Numbered from the stretch's first letter, positions 17,184 to 26,684 are shown. The stretch: DNA of 64,000 bases from Cognatishimia activa (GCF_017798205.1 NZ_CP060010.1:2480001-2544000), one strand, 5' to 3'. Numbers and translations are program-made. Notes: generated by a model not told the origin, from the letters alone.

Positions 17184-19061
17184 ATGAGTTTCGACAATAT
17201 TGGTGACATCCAGCAGATCAACGCAACGCCGCTTGCGGATCGCAATCTGCCCACCACCATCCACGAGATGCTGCTGCGGTCCAAAGAGACCCACGGCAGT
17301 CGTCGCGCGGTCAGCTATCAGATCACCTCTGGCCCCAAAGACAAGGCCGAGACCATCACCTGGTCCGAGTTCTATGACAAATCCGTACAGGCCGCGAACC
17401 TGTTCCGCAGCCTGGGCGTCGGGGAAAACGATGCGGTGGCGTATATTACGCCCAACACCAATGAGACGCTCTATACGCTCTTTGGGGGCATGATCGCGGG
17501 TATCGCAAACCCGATTAACCCGCTTCTGGATCCTGAACAGATCGCAGGCATCCTGCGTGAGACCGGCTGTAAGGTCGTTGTGACCATCAAGGCCTTCCCC
17601 AAGACCGACGTGCCTCAGAAAGTGGCCGAGGCGATTGCCATGGCACCCGACGTGCATACGGTTCTGGAAATCGACATGCTGCGCTATCTGACACCGCCCA
17701 AAAGCTGGATCGTGCCGCTGATCCGTCCGAAAAACCCAGTGACCCACAAAGCCAAGGTGCTGGATTTCGTCACCGAGATGAACAAGCACAATAAAACGCT
17801 GGATTTTGCCGACAGCACCGGCGACCGCGTTGGCGCTTATTTCCACACCGGTGGTACCACCGGCACGCCGAAAGTAGCACAACACCAATATAGCGGCATG
17901 ATTTACAACGGCTGGATCGGCAATCATCTGTTGTTCACTGATGAGGACAACATCATGTGTCCTCTGCCGCTGTTTCACGTCTTTGCGGTCCACGTGATCA
18001 TGATGGCTGCCATTCAGGCGGGCTCTCATGTGGTCTTCCCAACGCCTGCGGGCTATCGCGGTGATGGGGTGTTTGATAACTTCTGGAAGTTGATCGAACG
18101 CTGGAAGATCTCGTTCATCATCACCGTTCCTACGGCGGTTGCCGCTCTGATGCAGCGCGAAGTGAACGCGGATATCTCCTCGGTCAAAACGGCCTTCTCA
18201 GGCTCGGCCCCAATGCCGATGGAGCTGTTCAAACGTTTTGAGAGCGTGTCTGACGTGGCCATCGTCGAAGGCTATGGCCTGACCGAAGCCACGACGCTTG
18301 TGTCCTGTAACCCTCCGGGTGGTGAGAAGAAAGTCGGCTCGGTCGGCGTGCCGCTGCCCTATGTGGACGTCAAGATTTACAACACCGACGCAGACGGCAA
18401 ACCGGTGGACGTGCCGAACAATGAGATCGGCGAGATCTGTGTCTCTAGCCCCGGTGTCTATGTAGGCAACACCTATACTGAGGCCGAGAAAAACGCAGAC
18501 CTTTATCATGGCGACTACCTGCGCACCGGCGACTTGGGTCGTATTGATGAGGACGGCTATGTCTGGATCACGGGCCGCGCCAAAGATCTGATCATCCGCG
18601 GTGGTCACAACATCGACCCGGCCGAGATCGAAGAGGCATTGGTGCAGCATCCCGCTGTTGCCGTGACCGGCGCCATCGGTCAGCCCGACGCCTATGCTGG
18701 TGAGATCCCCTGCGTCTACGTCGAGCTGGTTGAGGGCGCATCTGCGACTGTTGACGAGTTGATGGAACACTGCAAATCCACGGTCATGGAAAAAGCAGCG
18801 ATGCCGAAATACGTCGAGATCCTGCCAGAGGTGCCAAAGACTGCGGTTGGCAAGGTCTTTAAGCCCGATCTGCGGAAAATGGCGATCGAGCGGATCTATA
18901 ACGAGGCGCTTGAGGCGGCGGGCTCACCGGCGCGCGTGGTGAGCGTTTCGGATGACAAGAAACGCGGCCTCGTGGCGCAAATTCAGCGCAATGACGCGAC
19001 TGAAGAAGACATGACCCGCATCCTTGGCGCCTTCACACGTCCGTGGGAGTGGGCCGCATAA
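17184..19061 (+). CDS. AMP-forming acyl-CoA synthetase
   Basis: A 625-residue enzyme that activates a carboxylic acid with ATP and CoA. ATG 17184 is chosen because GGGGAGG at 17172-17178 lies 5 bases upstream. It carries the AMP-binding motif HTGGTTGTPK near residue 225, VEGYGLTEATT near 360, the YLRTGDLGRIDEDGY motif and GRAKDLIIRGGHNI near 465, and the C-terminal catalytic Lys in PKTAVGKVFKPDL. The fatty or other acid substrate is unknown. A clear terminator follows, so it is a single-gene unit next to glpK. Confidence 0.93.
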   Translation: MSFDNIGDIQQINATPLADRNLPTTIHEMLLRSKETHGSRRAVSYQITSGPKDKAETITWSEFYDKSVQAANLFRSLGVGENDAVAYITPNTNETLYTLFGGMIAGIANPINPLLDPEQIAGILRETGCKVVVTIKAFPKTDVPQKVAEAIAMAPDVHTVLEIDMLRYLTPPKSWIVPLIRPKNPVTHKAKVLDFVTEMNKHNKTLDFADSTGDRVGAYFHTGGTTGTPKVAQHQYSGMIYNGWIGNHLLFTDEDNIMCPLPLFHVFAVHVIMMAAIQAGSHVVFPTPAGYRGDGVFDNFWKLIERWKISFIITVPTAVAALMQREVNADISSVKTAFSGSAPMPMELFKRFESVSDVAIVEGYGLTEATTLVSCNPPGGEKKVGSVGVPLPYVDVKIYNTDADGKPVDVPNNEIGEICVSSPGVYVGNTYTEAEKNADLYHGDYLRTGDLGRIDEDGYVWITGRAKDLIIRGGHNIDPAEIEEALVQHPAVAVTGAIGQPDAYAGEIPCVYVELVEGASATVDELMEHCKSTVMEKAAMPKYVEILPEVPKTAVGKVFKPDLRKMAIERIYNEALEAAGSPARVVSVSDDKKRGLVAQIQRNDATEEDMTRILGAFTRPWEWAA

Positions 19062-19083
19062 GGGCTCGCAGATATTTTGCGAC

Positions 19084-19121
19084 AAGGGCGAAGGTCGATG
19101 CGGCCTTCGCCCTTTTCTTTT
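19084..19121 (+). terminator. Rho-independent terminator after the acyl-CoA synthetase
   Basis: AAGGGCGAAGG at 19084-19094 pairs with CCTTCGCCCTT from 19104, followed by TTCTTTT. Strong stem and U tract 23 bases after the stop codon. Confidence 0.92.
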
Positions 19122-19196
19122 GAATTTGTTCGCGCTAACGGTTTTGGATCAGCGAAATCACACGCGCGTATGTGCTTGTTCCAATAGGTGAAACTC

Positions 19197-20684
19197 ATGA
19201 CCCATATCCTCGCAATCGACCAAGGCACCACCTCTACACGGGCGATCATCTTTGATGCGGATATGAAGATCACTGCGGTGGCGCAGGAAGAGTTCAAACA
19301 ACATTTTCCGGCCTCTGGCTGGGTGGAACACGCGCCAGAGGATCTGTGGGACACGACGTTGTCGACCTGCACAGCGGTGTTGGAAAAGGCTGGGTTGGCC
19401 GCAACTGACGTCACTGCAATCGGCATCACCAACCAGCGCGAGACGACGTTGGTCTGGGACCGCGCAACGGGCAAGCCTGTGCACAAGGCGATTGTCTGGC
19501 AGGACCGGCGGACAGCCGACACTTGCCGTGCTTTGAAAGAGGCTGGGCATGAAGAGCTGGTGACTGATGTCACCGGGCTTTTGCTGGATCCCTATTTCTC
19601 GTCCACCAAGATCAAGTGGATTTTGGATCAAGACGACACCCTGCGCGACCGCGCGCGGGCAGGGGAGCTGGCCTTTGGCACCGTGGACACTTGGGTCATC
19701 TGGAACCTCACCGGCGGCGCTCGCCATGTGACGGACGCGACCAATGCGGCCCGCACGATGCTTTATGACATCCACAAAGGGAAGTGGAGCAGCCGCATCT
19801 GTGATTTGCTTGATATTCCTATGGAAATGCTGCCCGAAGTCCTGGATTGCGCCGCTGATTTCGGCGTGACCGATGCGGGTATTCTGGGCGCAGAGATCCC
19901 AATTCTTGGTGTCGCAGGCGATCAGCAGGCCGCCACCATCGGGCAGGCTTGTTTTGAGCCGGGCATGATGAAATCCACCTATGGCACCGGCTGTTTCGCC
20001 CTAATGAACACCGGCGGCATGTCGGTGAAATCTCACAACCGTTTGTTAACCACCATCGCCTATCAATTAGACGGCAAAACGACCTATGCGCTGGAAGGCG
20101 CGATCTTTATCGCGGGCGCTGTGGTGCAATGGCTGCGTGATGGGTTGGGGATTATCGAGGATGCCAAGGAAACGCAGGCTTTGGCGGAACAGGCAGATCC
20201 CGCGCAGGATTTGGTGCTGGTACCTGCCTTTGTTGGTCTCGGCGCGCCTTATTGGGCGCCGGATTGCCGCGGCGCGGTCTTTGGGCTGACCCGCGGCTCT
20301 GGTCCTGCGGAATTCGCCCGCGCGGCGTTGGAAAGCGTCGGCTATCAGACCCGTGATTTAATGGAGGCCATGAAAGGCGACATGGGCGAACGCGCGCAAT
20401 CCGGCGTGTTGCGCGTGGATGGTGGCATGACGGCGAGCGATTGGACGATGCAATTCCTCTCCGACATCATCGGCGCACCTGTAGACCGCCCAGAGGTGCT
20501 CGAGAGCACCGCGACCGGCGCTGCCTGGCTCGCGGGCATGCGGGCAGGGGTCTATCCATCGATGGAAGATTTCGCGAAATCCTGGGCGCGGGATCGGCAA
20601 TTTGAGCCTGCGATGGATCGCGACACGCGGGATGCGAAATATGCAGGCTGGAAAAAGGCTGTGGATGCGACTTTGTCGGTCTAA
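19197..20684 (+). CDS. glpK: Glycerol kinase
   Basis: Phosphorylates glycerol to sn-glycerol-3-phosphate with ATP. The 495-residue FGGY-family protein begins with [16 protein letters not shown], and has [38 protein letters not shown], and the FGGY signature region near [16 protein letters not shown]. Length matches GlpK (about 500). ATG 19197 is the homologous start; AGGTGA lies upstream. No glpF, glpD or regulator is close, so it is a lone gene. A hairpin separates it from the convergent dtd. Confidence 0.96.
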   Translation: MTHILAIDQGTTSTRAIIFDADMKITAVAQEEFKQHFPASGWVEHAPEDLWDTTLSTCTAVLEKAGLAATDVTAIGITNQRETTLVWDRATGKPVHKAIVWQDRRTADTCRALKEAGHEELVTDVTGLLLDPYFSSTKIKWILDQDDTLRDRARAGELAFGTVDTWVIWNLTGGARHVTDATNAARTMLYDIHKGKWSSRICDLLDIPMEMLPEVLDCAADFGVTDAGILGAEIPILGVAGDQQAATIGQACFEPGMMKSTYGTGCFALMNTGGMSVKSHNRLLTTIAYQLDGKTTYALEGAIFIAGAVVQWLRDGLGIIEDAKETQALAEQADPAQDLVLVPAFVGLGAPYWAPDCRGAVFGLTRGSGPAEFARAALESVGYQTRDLMEAMKGDMGERAQSGVLRVDGGMTASDWTMQFLSDIIGAPVDRPEVLESTATGAAWLAGMRAGVYPSMEDFAKSWARDRQFEPAMDRDTRDAKYAGWKKAVDATLSV

Positions 20685-20690
20685 CGGAGT

Positions 20691-20710
20691 GGTGGGGTGA
20701 AACCCCAACC
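20691..20710. terminator. Bidirectional hairpin between glpK and dtd
   Basis: GGTGGGG-TGAAA-CCCCAACC forms a short GC stem between the two convergent genes and touches the end of dtd. A strong T run is missing. From memory, similar GGTGGGG/CCCC hairpins are frequent at gene ends in roseobacters. Confidence 0.45.
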
Positions 20711-21159
20711 TACGACCATTGATCGGTGTCCATCCAGATCGTCACGGGGCCGTCGTTTAGCAGAGAGACCTTCATATCCGCCCCAAAGCGCCCTTTGGCG
20801 ACAGGTATGCCTGTTTTGGCTAGTTGGTCGGCAAAGAACTCATAGAATCTATTGCCTTCCTCTGGCCCGCACGCAGTTGAAAACCCGGGCCGATTGCCGC
20901 TTTTGGTGTCTGCCGCGAGGGTAAACTGGCTAACCACCAAAGCAGATCCGCCAATATCCAGAACAGACTTGTTCATCTTGCCTGCCTCATCCTGAAAAAT
21001 CCGCAGTTTGCTGATTTTTCCGGCCAGCTTCACGGCTTCAGCCTCGCTATCCCCGCGCATCGCGCAGATCAGCACCAAGAGGCCTTGGCCAATCTCGCCA
21101 ACAACTTCACCGTCCACTCGAACAGAGGCCTCAGAGACCCGCTGGATCAAAGCTCGCAT
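20710..21159 (-). CDS. dtd: D-aminoacyl-tRNA deacylase
   Basis: Hydrolyses D-amino acids from mischarged tRNA in the cytoplasm. The 149-residue protein begins [17 protein letters not shown] and contains the catalytic SQFTLAAD motif, KSGNRPGF and the C-terminal NDGPVTI loop, all standard for bacterial Dtd. It is the last gene of the minus-strand TelA/XpaC/SPFH operon, 9 bases after the zinc-ribbon gene, so its expression is probably tied to that operon although its function is different. Confidence 0.95.
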   Translation of the reverse strand: MRALIQRVSEASVRVDGEVVGEIGQGLLVLICAMRGDSEAEAVKLAGKISKLRIFQDEAGKMNKSVLDIGGSALVVSQFTLAADTKSGNRPGFSTACGPEEGNRFYEFFADQLAKTGIPVAKGRFGADMKVSLLNDGPVTIWMDTDQWS

Positions 21160-21168
21160 ATCTCTACC

Positions 21169-22296
21169 TTATTGATTTTGCGCCACAAAATAGCCGATTA
21201 CACCCGCAAAAATCAGCCCCAAAACAACGGCAAAGCCGATCTTCCAGGCGGACCAAGGCCGCTCGCCCTGAACCCGTCCGGTGCGGCCGTTCACGACAAA
21301 GCGATAGGTCTCGCCGCGATATTTATAGGCAGCCATCCAGACTGGCAGCAGGATATGTTTGAACGTCACATCCGAGATCGTGGTGTCCACGTCATGCACA
21401 CGCTGGCGATCCCCGCCGATGTCAAATTTCACGTCCCGCAGGATCACGCGGTCCATATGGGCGCGGGCCTCAACAAAGCCTTCATCCAGCTCCACCGCAT
21501 AGGCTTCGGCGCGGAAACCGGCGAGGAACTCCGGGCGGTATGGCTCCAACGCGGCCAGGTCCCAAGGCGCAAGCGCATCGGTGTATTTCTTGGGCAGGCT
21601 TCGCGACGCCAGCACAAGCACATCGTCAAAAAACCGCGCCACGCGACCCGAGACTGCGCGCCAGCGGACTTTGACCTCGCTGATGGTCTCGGTCTTGCCA
21701 TTGCGCGTCACAGTGCGGTTGACGCGATACTCGGTGCCGCGCTCGCCGCGATAGCTGGATTTCGTGTCTGCATCAAAGGTCCAATAGGGCACATAGATGC
21801 CGTCCATCTTGCGACCCTTGCGTGCGTATTCCTGCAAGCCATTGGGGGCAAACCACAATTTACCAAGCCAGTCTTCCATCGCCTTGTGGGCGGAACGCTC
21901 GTTCAGGTGAAACGGCAGCACGCCACGGGGTTTGATATGACGGTGCGTGCCGGTGTCGGTGACCACGGGTGTGGCGCAAAACGGGCATTCCTTGGAATGG
22001 GTGACCGAGTCAAATTCCACCTGTGCGGCGCAGTTCGGGCATTTGGAGACCCGCGTTTCTTCGATCTCTTGCGCGGGCAGCTGGTTCTCGATCGCGCGGC
22101 GGAAATCCAGTTCCTTGATCGAACCTTTCCACGGCCCGACCTCGTCGATCTGGCTTTCATTGCCGCAATGGTCACAGACCAGTTTCGAGGCCGCCGGATC
22201 AAACCGAAAATCCGCTCCGCAATTGTCGCAAGGAAAACGGTGCTGGCTGCTCGGCGTGGCCGGTGCAGCGGGCGGTGGGGGAGGGGTGTCCTGCAT
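21169..22296 (-). CDS. Zinc-ribbon membrane protein (YdjG-like)
   Basis: A 375-residue protein. A Pro-rich start is followed by two zinc ribbons: CDNCGADF...CDHCGNES at about residues 23-47 and CPNCAAQV...CPFCATPV near 94-117. The middle is a large beta-rich region (YVPYWTFDADTKSSYRGERG) and the end is a single hydrophobic anchor (IGFAVVLGLIFAGVIGYFV). The layout resembles TFIIB-type zinc-ribbon proteins such as B. subtilis YdjG. It directly follows the SPFH gene without a gap, so the products probably form one membrane-associated assembly. Function is not established. Confidence 0.8.
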   Translation of the reverse strand: MQDTPPPPPAAPATPSSQHRFPCDNCGADFRFDPAASKLVCDHCGNESQIDEVGPWKGSIKELDFRRAIENQLPAQEIEETRVSKCPNCAAQVEFDSVTHSKECPFCATPVVTDTGTHRHIKPRGVLPFHLNERSAHKAMEDWLGKLWFAPNGLQEYARKGRKMDGIYVPYWTFDADTKSSYRGERGTEYRVNRTVTRNGKTETISEVKVRWRAVSGRVARFFDDVLVLASRSLPKKYTDALAPWDLAALEPYRPEFLAGFRAEAYAVELDEGFVEARAHMDRVILRDVKFDIGGDRQRVHDVDTTISDVTFKHILLPVWMAAYKYRGETYRFVVNGRTGRVQGERPWSAWKIGFAVVLGLIFAGVIGYFVAQNQ

Positions 22297-23427
22297 TTAT
22301 GCGCCCGGTGGAGGCGGTGGCGGCATGATGGTGAAAAGCTGCGCGAGCTCGGCCACGTCTTCGGCCTTTTTCCAGCCGTCTTGGCCTGCCGTCCAAACAT
22401 AGGTCTCGCGCGTCAGCCCGCCTTCTTCGGCCATACGTCCGAGGCGCGCCTTGGAAAACGGCCCGGAGGTCTGCCCATTTTCCGCAATGTGCCACACATG
22501 CTCCACGGGCGGAGGCGGCGGGGCCGGTGCCGCCGCAGAAGGCGCCGTCGCCTGACCCGCCGCACCCCAAGGTCCGGAATTTGTGGCACCGGTCGCCATC
22601 GCGCCCATCTGCATGCCAAGTGCTGCGCCCATGCCGGCTTCCATTGCACCACCTGCCATGCCGCCTTGACCCAGGGCTTCGGCGGCTTTCCATTTCATGT
22701 GGTCATTGAGGTTACCCGCGATACCACGCGAGGTGCGGTCGTCGAGAGCCGCTTCAACAGCAGGCGGTAAGCTAATGTTTTCAATATAAAGTTCAGGGAT
22801 CGACAGCCCGTATTGCGCAACCACAGGATCAATCGCCTCAGCAACGATCTTGCCAAATTCGCCCGTATTCGCCGCCATATCCAAAACCGGAATACCCGAG
22901 CCCGCGATGACCTTCGAGAACTCCTGCACGATGATGTTGCGGATCTGGAAAGAGATCTCGTCCATGGTGAATTCACCATCGGTCCCAACGATCTCGGTCA
23001 GGAAACGCGCAGGGTCAGTCACGCGAATCGAATAGGTGCCATAGGAGCGCAGACGCACCGGCCCAAATTCCGGATCCCGCGCCATTATCGGGTTTTTGGT
23101 GCCCCATTTCAGGTCGTTAAAACGTGTTGTGTTGACGAAGTAGATCTCGGATTTGAAAGGGCTTTTGAAGCCGTGATCCCAATGCTGCAACGTGGTCATG
23201 ATCGGCATGTTGTTGGTCTCAAGCATATAAAGACCAGGCGTGAACACATCCGCCAATTGCCCTTCATGCACAAAGACGGCGGCCTGGCCTTCGCGGACCG
23301 TCAGCTTGGCGCCATATTTGATCTCGTGGCCCTCGCGTTCAAACCGCCAGACCATCGTGTCGCGCGTGTCATCGACCCAATGGATGACGTCGATAAACTC
23401 TCCGGTCAGAAAATCAAAAATACCCAT
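22297..23427 (-). CDS. SPFH-domain protein with a C-terminal GYF_2 domain
   Basis: A 376-residue protein of the virion-core/YdjI-type SPFH family (flotillin-like). The start MGIFDFLTGEF is chosen because AAAGGAG lies 5 bases before it. Residues 1-260 form the SPFH region (VREGQAAVFVHEGQLADVFTPG). A Gly/Met/Ala-rich linker and a Pro run follow, then a GYF_2 domain near residues 305-355 (WHIAENGQTSGPFS, YVWTAGQDGW), which in other proteins binds proline-rich ligands. The neighbouring zinc-ribbon protein starts with a Pro-rich stretch that could be its partner; this is inference. Confidence 0.85.
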   Translation of the reverse strand: MGIFDFLTGEFIDVIHWVDDTRDTMVWRFEREGHEIKYGAKLTVREGQAAVFVHEGQLADVFTPGLYMLETNNMPIMTTLQHWDHGFKSPFKSEIYFVNTTRFNDLKWGTKNPIMARDPEFGPVRLRSYGTYSIRVTDPARFLTEIVGTDGEFTMDEISFQIRNIIVQEFSKVIAGSGIPVLDMAANTGEFGKIVAEAIDPVVAQYGLSIPELYIENISLPPAVEAALDDRTSRGIAGNLNDHMKWKAAEALGQGGMAGGAMEAGMGAALGMQMGAMATGATNSGPWGAAGQATAPSAAAPAPPPPPVEHVWHIAENGQTSGPFSKARLGRMAEEGGLTRETYVWTAGQDGWKKAEDVAELAQLFTIMPPPPPPGA

Positions 23428-23437
23428 GGGATCTCCT

Positions 23438-24376
23438 TTAGGTTTCGGCCCCGTCGCCCATTTTTTCGCGGGCGAGGGTTTGAACGATTGGTCGGGCCTC
23501 GGCTGCACTCATGCCGATGCGCAACCGAGGGTCATATAGCATAGCCAAGAGCGCTTCGTCATGGCTGGTGAGCAGGGCGAACTCGTCGTCATCGTTGAAA
23601 ATAGACGGCCGCGCAAAGGGGCTGTCGTTCACGATGCCCAGCCCTTGCGCGATTTCCTCGTGATAGCAGGAGCGGCGCAGCAAATCAGGGTGTTCTGCAC
23701 GCACAACGGCGACGGCCGATAGGATACGAGGGGCAGGGCCTTCGGCGTGGCTGACGACCACCAAACAATGTGTGGCGCGCGGCGGAGAAATGATCTGGGC
23801 CAGCGCCGAAGCACTCAGGCTGGGCAGCAGGGCGCGAATGCGCGCCGTCATGGCGCTTTTGTCGTCTTCGCCGATCACGAGAATATGGAAATTCGGACGC
23901 AAGCGGCCCGCAGAGATCGGATGGCCTGTGATGCGAGACAGGCGTCCCGCGTATTCGCGGATCATTGCCGTATCCTGGGCGCGGATCTCGTCACTGACGC
24001 TCGGGCCATATTCGACATTGATGCGCACCGGTTGATCCCAGCGGCTCAGCAGCCGTTCCTGACCCGTGCCACGCTGCACCCGCGTTCCAATGGTGTGTTC
24101 GTCATAAAACGTCACCTTCTCGAAGTTTCGGGCAAGCATGGCTGAGGTATAAGGCGTATCCGGCCCGCCACCATCGACCCGCAAGAGGCCGCGTACCAGA
24201 AGGTCACTTTCCACGCGCTGGTAATAGCGCGCCATATCCGCACTCTTGAGGCTTTGTTTCGGGCCCTGAGGTGCAGAAGTGGATGGCGGCACCGGTTGCG
24301 CAACCGGAACGAGCTGACAGGCCGCGAGGCCTGCCATGAGGGCAAAAGCCGTTATGCGTTTGAAAACACGCACCAA
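23438..24376 (-). CDS. DUF2927 lipoprotein
   Basis: A 312-residue protein with a lipoprotein signal (LMAGLAACQ; Cys20). The body matches the DUF2927 family: a conserved CYHEEIAQGLG segment, which looks like a zinc-protease HExxx motif, then NDSPFARPSIFNDDDEFALLT and MLYDPRLRIGM. It starts immediately next to the telA stop (no gap) and ends 10 bases before the SPFH start, so it belongs to the same operon and places one component in the periplasm or outer membrane. Function is unknown. Confidence 0.85.
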   Translation of the reverse strand: MVRVFKRITAFALMAGLAACQLVPVAQPVPPSTSAPQGPKQSLKSADMARYYQRVESDLLVRGLLRVDGGGPDTPYTSAMLARNFEKVTFYDEHTIGTRVQRGTGQERLLSRWDQPVRINVEYGPSVSDEIRAQDTAMIREYAGRLSRITGHPISAGRLRPNFHILVIGEDDKSAMTARIRALLPSLSASALAQIISPPRATHCLVVVSHAEGPAPRILSAVAVVRAEHPDLLRRSCYHEEIAQGLGIVNDSPFARPSIFNDDDEFALLTSHDEALLAMLYDPRLRIGMSAAEARPIVQTLAREKMGDGAET

Positions 24377-25570
24377 TTAGCCAGCAGAAGTCCCGACGGT
24401 GTCGCCCAAGCCAGTCTTTTTGGCCTTAGCCGCCGCAAGGGTCTCGCGCAGTTCGGATTCCATCTTTTTCAGCTCTTCCTCGGCTTCGGCACGTTTGGCT
24501 TTGCCTTCGTCCGCGATCTGCAGGCTTTCCTCAATCGTGCCGATCAGGTCCGCATTCGCCTGTTTCACCGCCTCGATATCAAAGACACCGCGTTCCATTT
24601 CCTCGCGGATCATCTTGTTGCTCTCGCGCAGGTTCGCGGCGTTGGCGGTCAGAAGCTCGTTGGTCAGGTCATTGGCGTCACGCACCGCAGCGGCGGCCTC
24701 AGCCGAGCGTTGAATAGTCACCGCCTGCGCCAGTTGGGTTTCCCAAAGCGGCACGGTGTTGACCAAAGTCGAGTTGATCTTGGTGACCAAGGATTTATCG
24801 TTTTCCTGCACCAGACGGATCGAGGGCAGGGACTGCATCGTCACCTGACGGGTCAGTTTCAGATCGTGCACCCGGCGTTCCAGATCATCGCGCGCGGCGC
24901 GCAGGTCGCGCAATTCCTGCGCCACCATGACCTTGTCTTTTTCCTCAGCGGCCTCGACCGCAGCCTCTTTCGCGGGAATGTCATTGGCATCCAGATCCGC
25001 GATCTTGGCTTCGCCAGCGGCAATATACAGCGCCAGCTCGTCATAGAAGTTCAGCGTCTTTTCATAGAGCAGATCGAGGGACTTGATGTCCTTCATCAGC
25101 GTGTGCTCGTGATCCAGAAGGTTGTCGGTGATCCGGTCGATCTGGCCTTGGACTTCTTCAAACCGTGCGGTGAATTTCGCAAATGGCGCGGCGCGGCCCA
25201 ACAGTTTCTCCCAGAAACTGGTCTTGCGGCGTGTGTCGAGTTCGCTGACAGAGAACCCACGGATCGTCGTCACGATATCGCGCAGGCTGTCACCCGCAGG
25301 GCCTACGTCCTTGTTGCGCACACCGTCCAGCATGGATTGGCTGATGGTCTGCAATTCCGCCTGTGCGGCAGAGCCGAAGGACACGATGGAATTCGTGTCG
25401 CTCATGTCGAGTTCCGCGATGCGTTTGGTGATCTCTGCAGAGGTCGCTTTATCGGCCTGTTCCAGCGGCACAATCTCGGTTGACTGTGCGGGTTCCGGCA
25501 GGATCACGGCGTTGATAGCTTCGACTTCGGCCAGCGCGGCCTCGGCTTTTTGACGAACAGTGTCAGACAT
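24377..25570 (-). CDS. Toxic anion resistance protein, TelA family
   Basis: A 397-residue soluble, mostly helical protein. The core (DLLYEKTLNFYDELALYIAAG, then LELTRQVTMQSLPSIRLVQ-like and VPLWETQLAQAV segments) is typical of TelA/KlaA proteins, named for tellurite resistance in plasmids but widely found in stress operons. Long charged stretches predict coiled coil at the C terminus (residues 340-385). It lies 24 bases after the XpaC-like gene, the same pairing as xpaC-yceH in Bacillus. Real tellurite resistance is not implied. Confidence 0.9.
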   Translation of the reverse strand: MSDTVRQKAEAALAEVEAINAVILPEPAQSTEIVPLEQADKATSAEITKRIAELDMSDTNSIVSFGSAAQAELQTISQSMLDGVRNKDVGPAGDSLRDIVTTIRGFSVSELDTRRKTSFWEKLLGRAAPFAKFTARFEEVQGQIDRITDNLLDHEHTLMKDIKSLDLLYEKTLNFYDELALYIAAGEAKIADLDANDIPAKEAAVEAAEEKDKVMVAQELRDLRAARDDLERRVHDLKLTRQVTMQSLPSIRLVQENDKSLVTKINSTLVNTVPLWETQLAQAVTIQRSAEAAAAVRDANDLTNELLTANAANLRESNKMIREEMERGVFDIEAVKQANADLIGTIEESLQIADEGKAKRAEAEEELKKMESELRETLAAAKAKKTGLGDTVGTSAG

Positions 25571-25594
25571 TAAAATTCCCTCGTTTACAGTGTG

Positions 25595-26485
25595 TTACGC
25601 ATCGTCGCGGATGCCTTCGCGTTGCAACCTTTCGCGCAACACATCGATTTCGACCGTCAGGTCAGAATGGTCATTCATTAGGAGCTTCTGAGTGCGAGAG
25701 GCAAAGTTTTGCTCCAGATCATCCAGCAGAGCCTCATAGTCCGCACGGGCCTGAGCGTCTCGGTTGCGCGCATAGATGTCAGAAAACTTCGCGGTGGCGT
25801 CACGTGCACCTTTCAAATAGACCGACAGATATTTGCGCGCAGAACTCAGATCACGCGGGTCGTCTTCGATGGTGCGAAAGAGATCCCGCGCGGTGGTGCC
25901 AAACTGCGCAACTCGGCGTTCTAAGGCGCGGTCTCCGGCACGAAGAATGGATTCCTTCATAGCCTCAAGATGCTTTTCCGCCTCATCCACAGCCCGCGCG
26001 ACACGGTCTGTCTGAAAGGTGTCGATGCCATCCATCCCTTTGTCGCGCATGGGGTCCAGCCCAAAGGCAAAGCTGTGCAGAACCGCGCCCAGAACCGCAA
26101 AGATCACCGCATCAATCAGCCCATGACCCGCAATGCCAACCAGACCAAGTCCCACGCCCGTCATAACAGATCCTGCCAGCTTGCGCGGCATGGCCGGACG
26201 CCTTGCGACTTTGCGCGCCTCATAGGCTTCTTCGGCAATCAGGCCTTCACGGGTCAGCCAGCCCGCCAAGAGCAGCACACCAAGGGCTGCCAGATATTGC
26301 GCCATGACAATGGGCTCAGAGGTGAAGGCCTTCCAGATCAAGGGCAGAGGCGCGATGAACAGAAGGTTGACGCGAAATCCGACCTTGCTGCGTTTCGCGT
26401 TTTGAAAGCCGCCCTTGGGTGTCGACGCCGCCGCAGTGTCGCGCGCACCGTCAGGGCTGAATTTACCACCATATCGCTGAGCCAT
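25595..26485 (-). CDS. XpaC-like (5-bromo-4-chloroindolyl phosphate hydrolysis family) membrane protein
   Basis: A 296-residue protein. Residues 1-35 are polar; three to four hydrophobic spans follow (LLFIAPLPLIWKAF, YLAALGVLLLAGW, then VMTGVGLGLVGIAGHGLID and AVIFAVLGAVLHSF). The C-terminal half is a helical XpaC domain (EKHLEAMKESILRAGDRALE). ATG 26485 is preferred over GTG 26488 because AGGAGG ends 6 bases before it. The start overlaps the stop of a 27-residue membrane microprotein. XpaC is commonly paired with TelA; biochemical role unknown. Confidence 0.85.
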   Translation of the reverse strand: MAQRYGGKFSPDGARDTAAASTPKGGFQNAKRSKVGFRVNLLFIAPLPLIWKAFTSEPIVMAQYLAALGVLLLAGWLTREGLIAEEAYEARKVARRPAMPRKLAGSVMTGVGLGLVGIAGHGLIDAVIFAVLGAVLHSFAFGLDPMRDKGMDGIDTFQTDRVARAVDEAEKHLEAMKESILRAGDRALERRVAQFGTTARDLFRTIEDDPRDLSSARKYLSVYLKGARDATAKFSDIYARNRDAQARADYEALLDDLEQNFASRTQKLLMNDHSDLTVEIDVLRERLQREGIRDDA

Positions 26486-26568
26486 CACGCACCTCCTGTG
26501 AAAGAGACGTAAAGGATCAATATGACAAGCAGCACAAAGGACAGGCGCTGCAATCCATTTGCTGACAT
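26485..26568 (-). CDS. 27-residue membrane microprotein
   Basis: A short frame encoding one membrane helix: MSANGLQRLSF, then VLLVILILYVSF, then TGGA. The TGA stop shares its A with the ATG of the XpaC-like gene (TGATG), and the AGGAGG that serves xpaC lies inside the last codons, so translation is probably coupled. A GGGGG stretch lies before the ATG but is weak as a ribosome site. Position and hydrophobic pattern suggest a real small subunit or leader; no homology was tested. Confidence 0.55.
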   Translation of the reverse strand: MSANGLQRLSFVLLVILILYVSFTGGA

Positions 26569-26684
26569 TAACAATTTACCCCCAAGAACCTTTGTCAAAA
26601 ATCTAGGGGGTTTAATGCTGTCTTGCTAGGGGGAACTCTGGTGAAAGCGCATCAAAGCTGAGGTTTGCCGAAGCTTTGGTCAGG

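Noticed and set aside
21085-22770. 561-codon plus-strand frame opposite the zinc-ribbon and SPFH genes
   Set aside because: Composition is typical of an antisense frame and no motif was found, while the minus-strand genes have clear domains and ribosome sites.
24377-25570. Reading the TelA-like gene as a tellurite resistance determinant
   Set aside because: TelA-family proteins occur widely without tellurite genes, and no terZABCDEF genes are present here.
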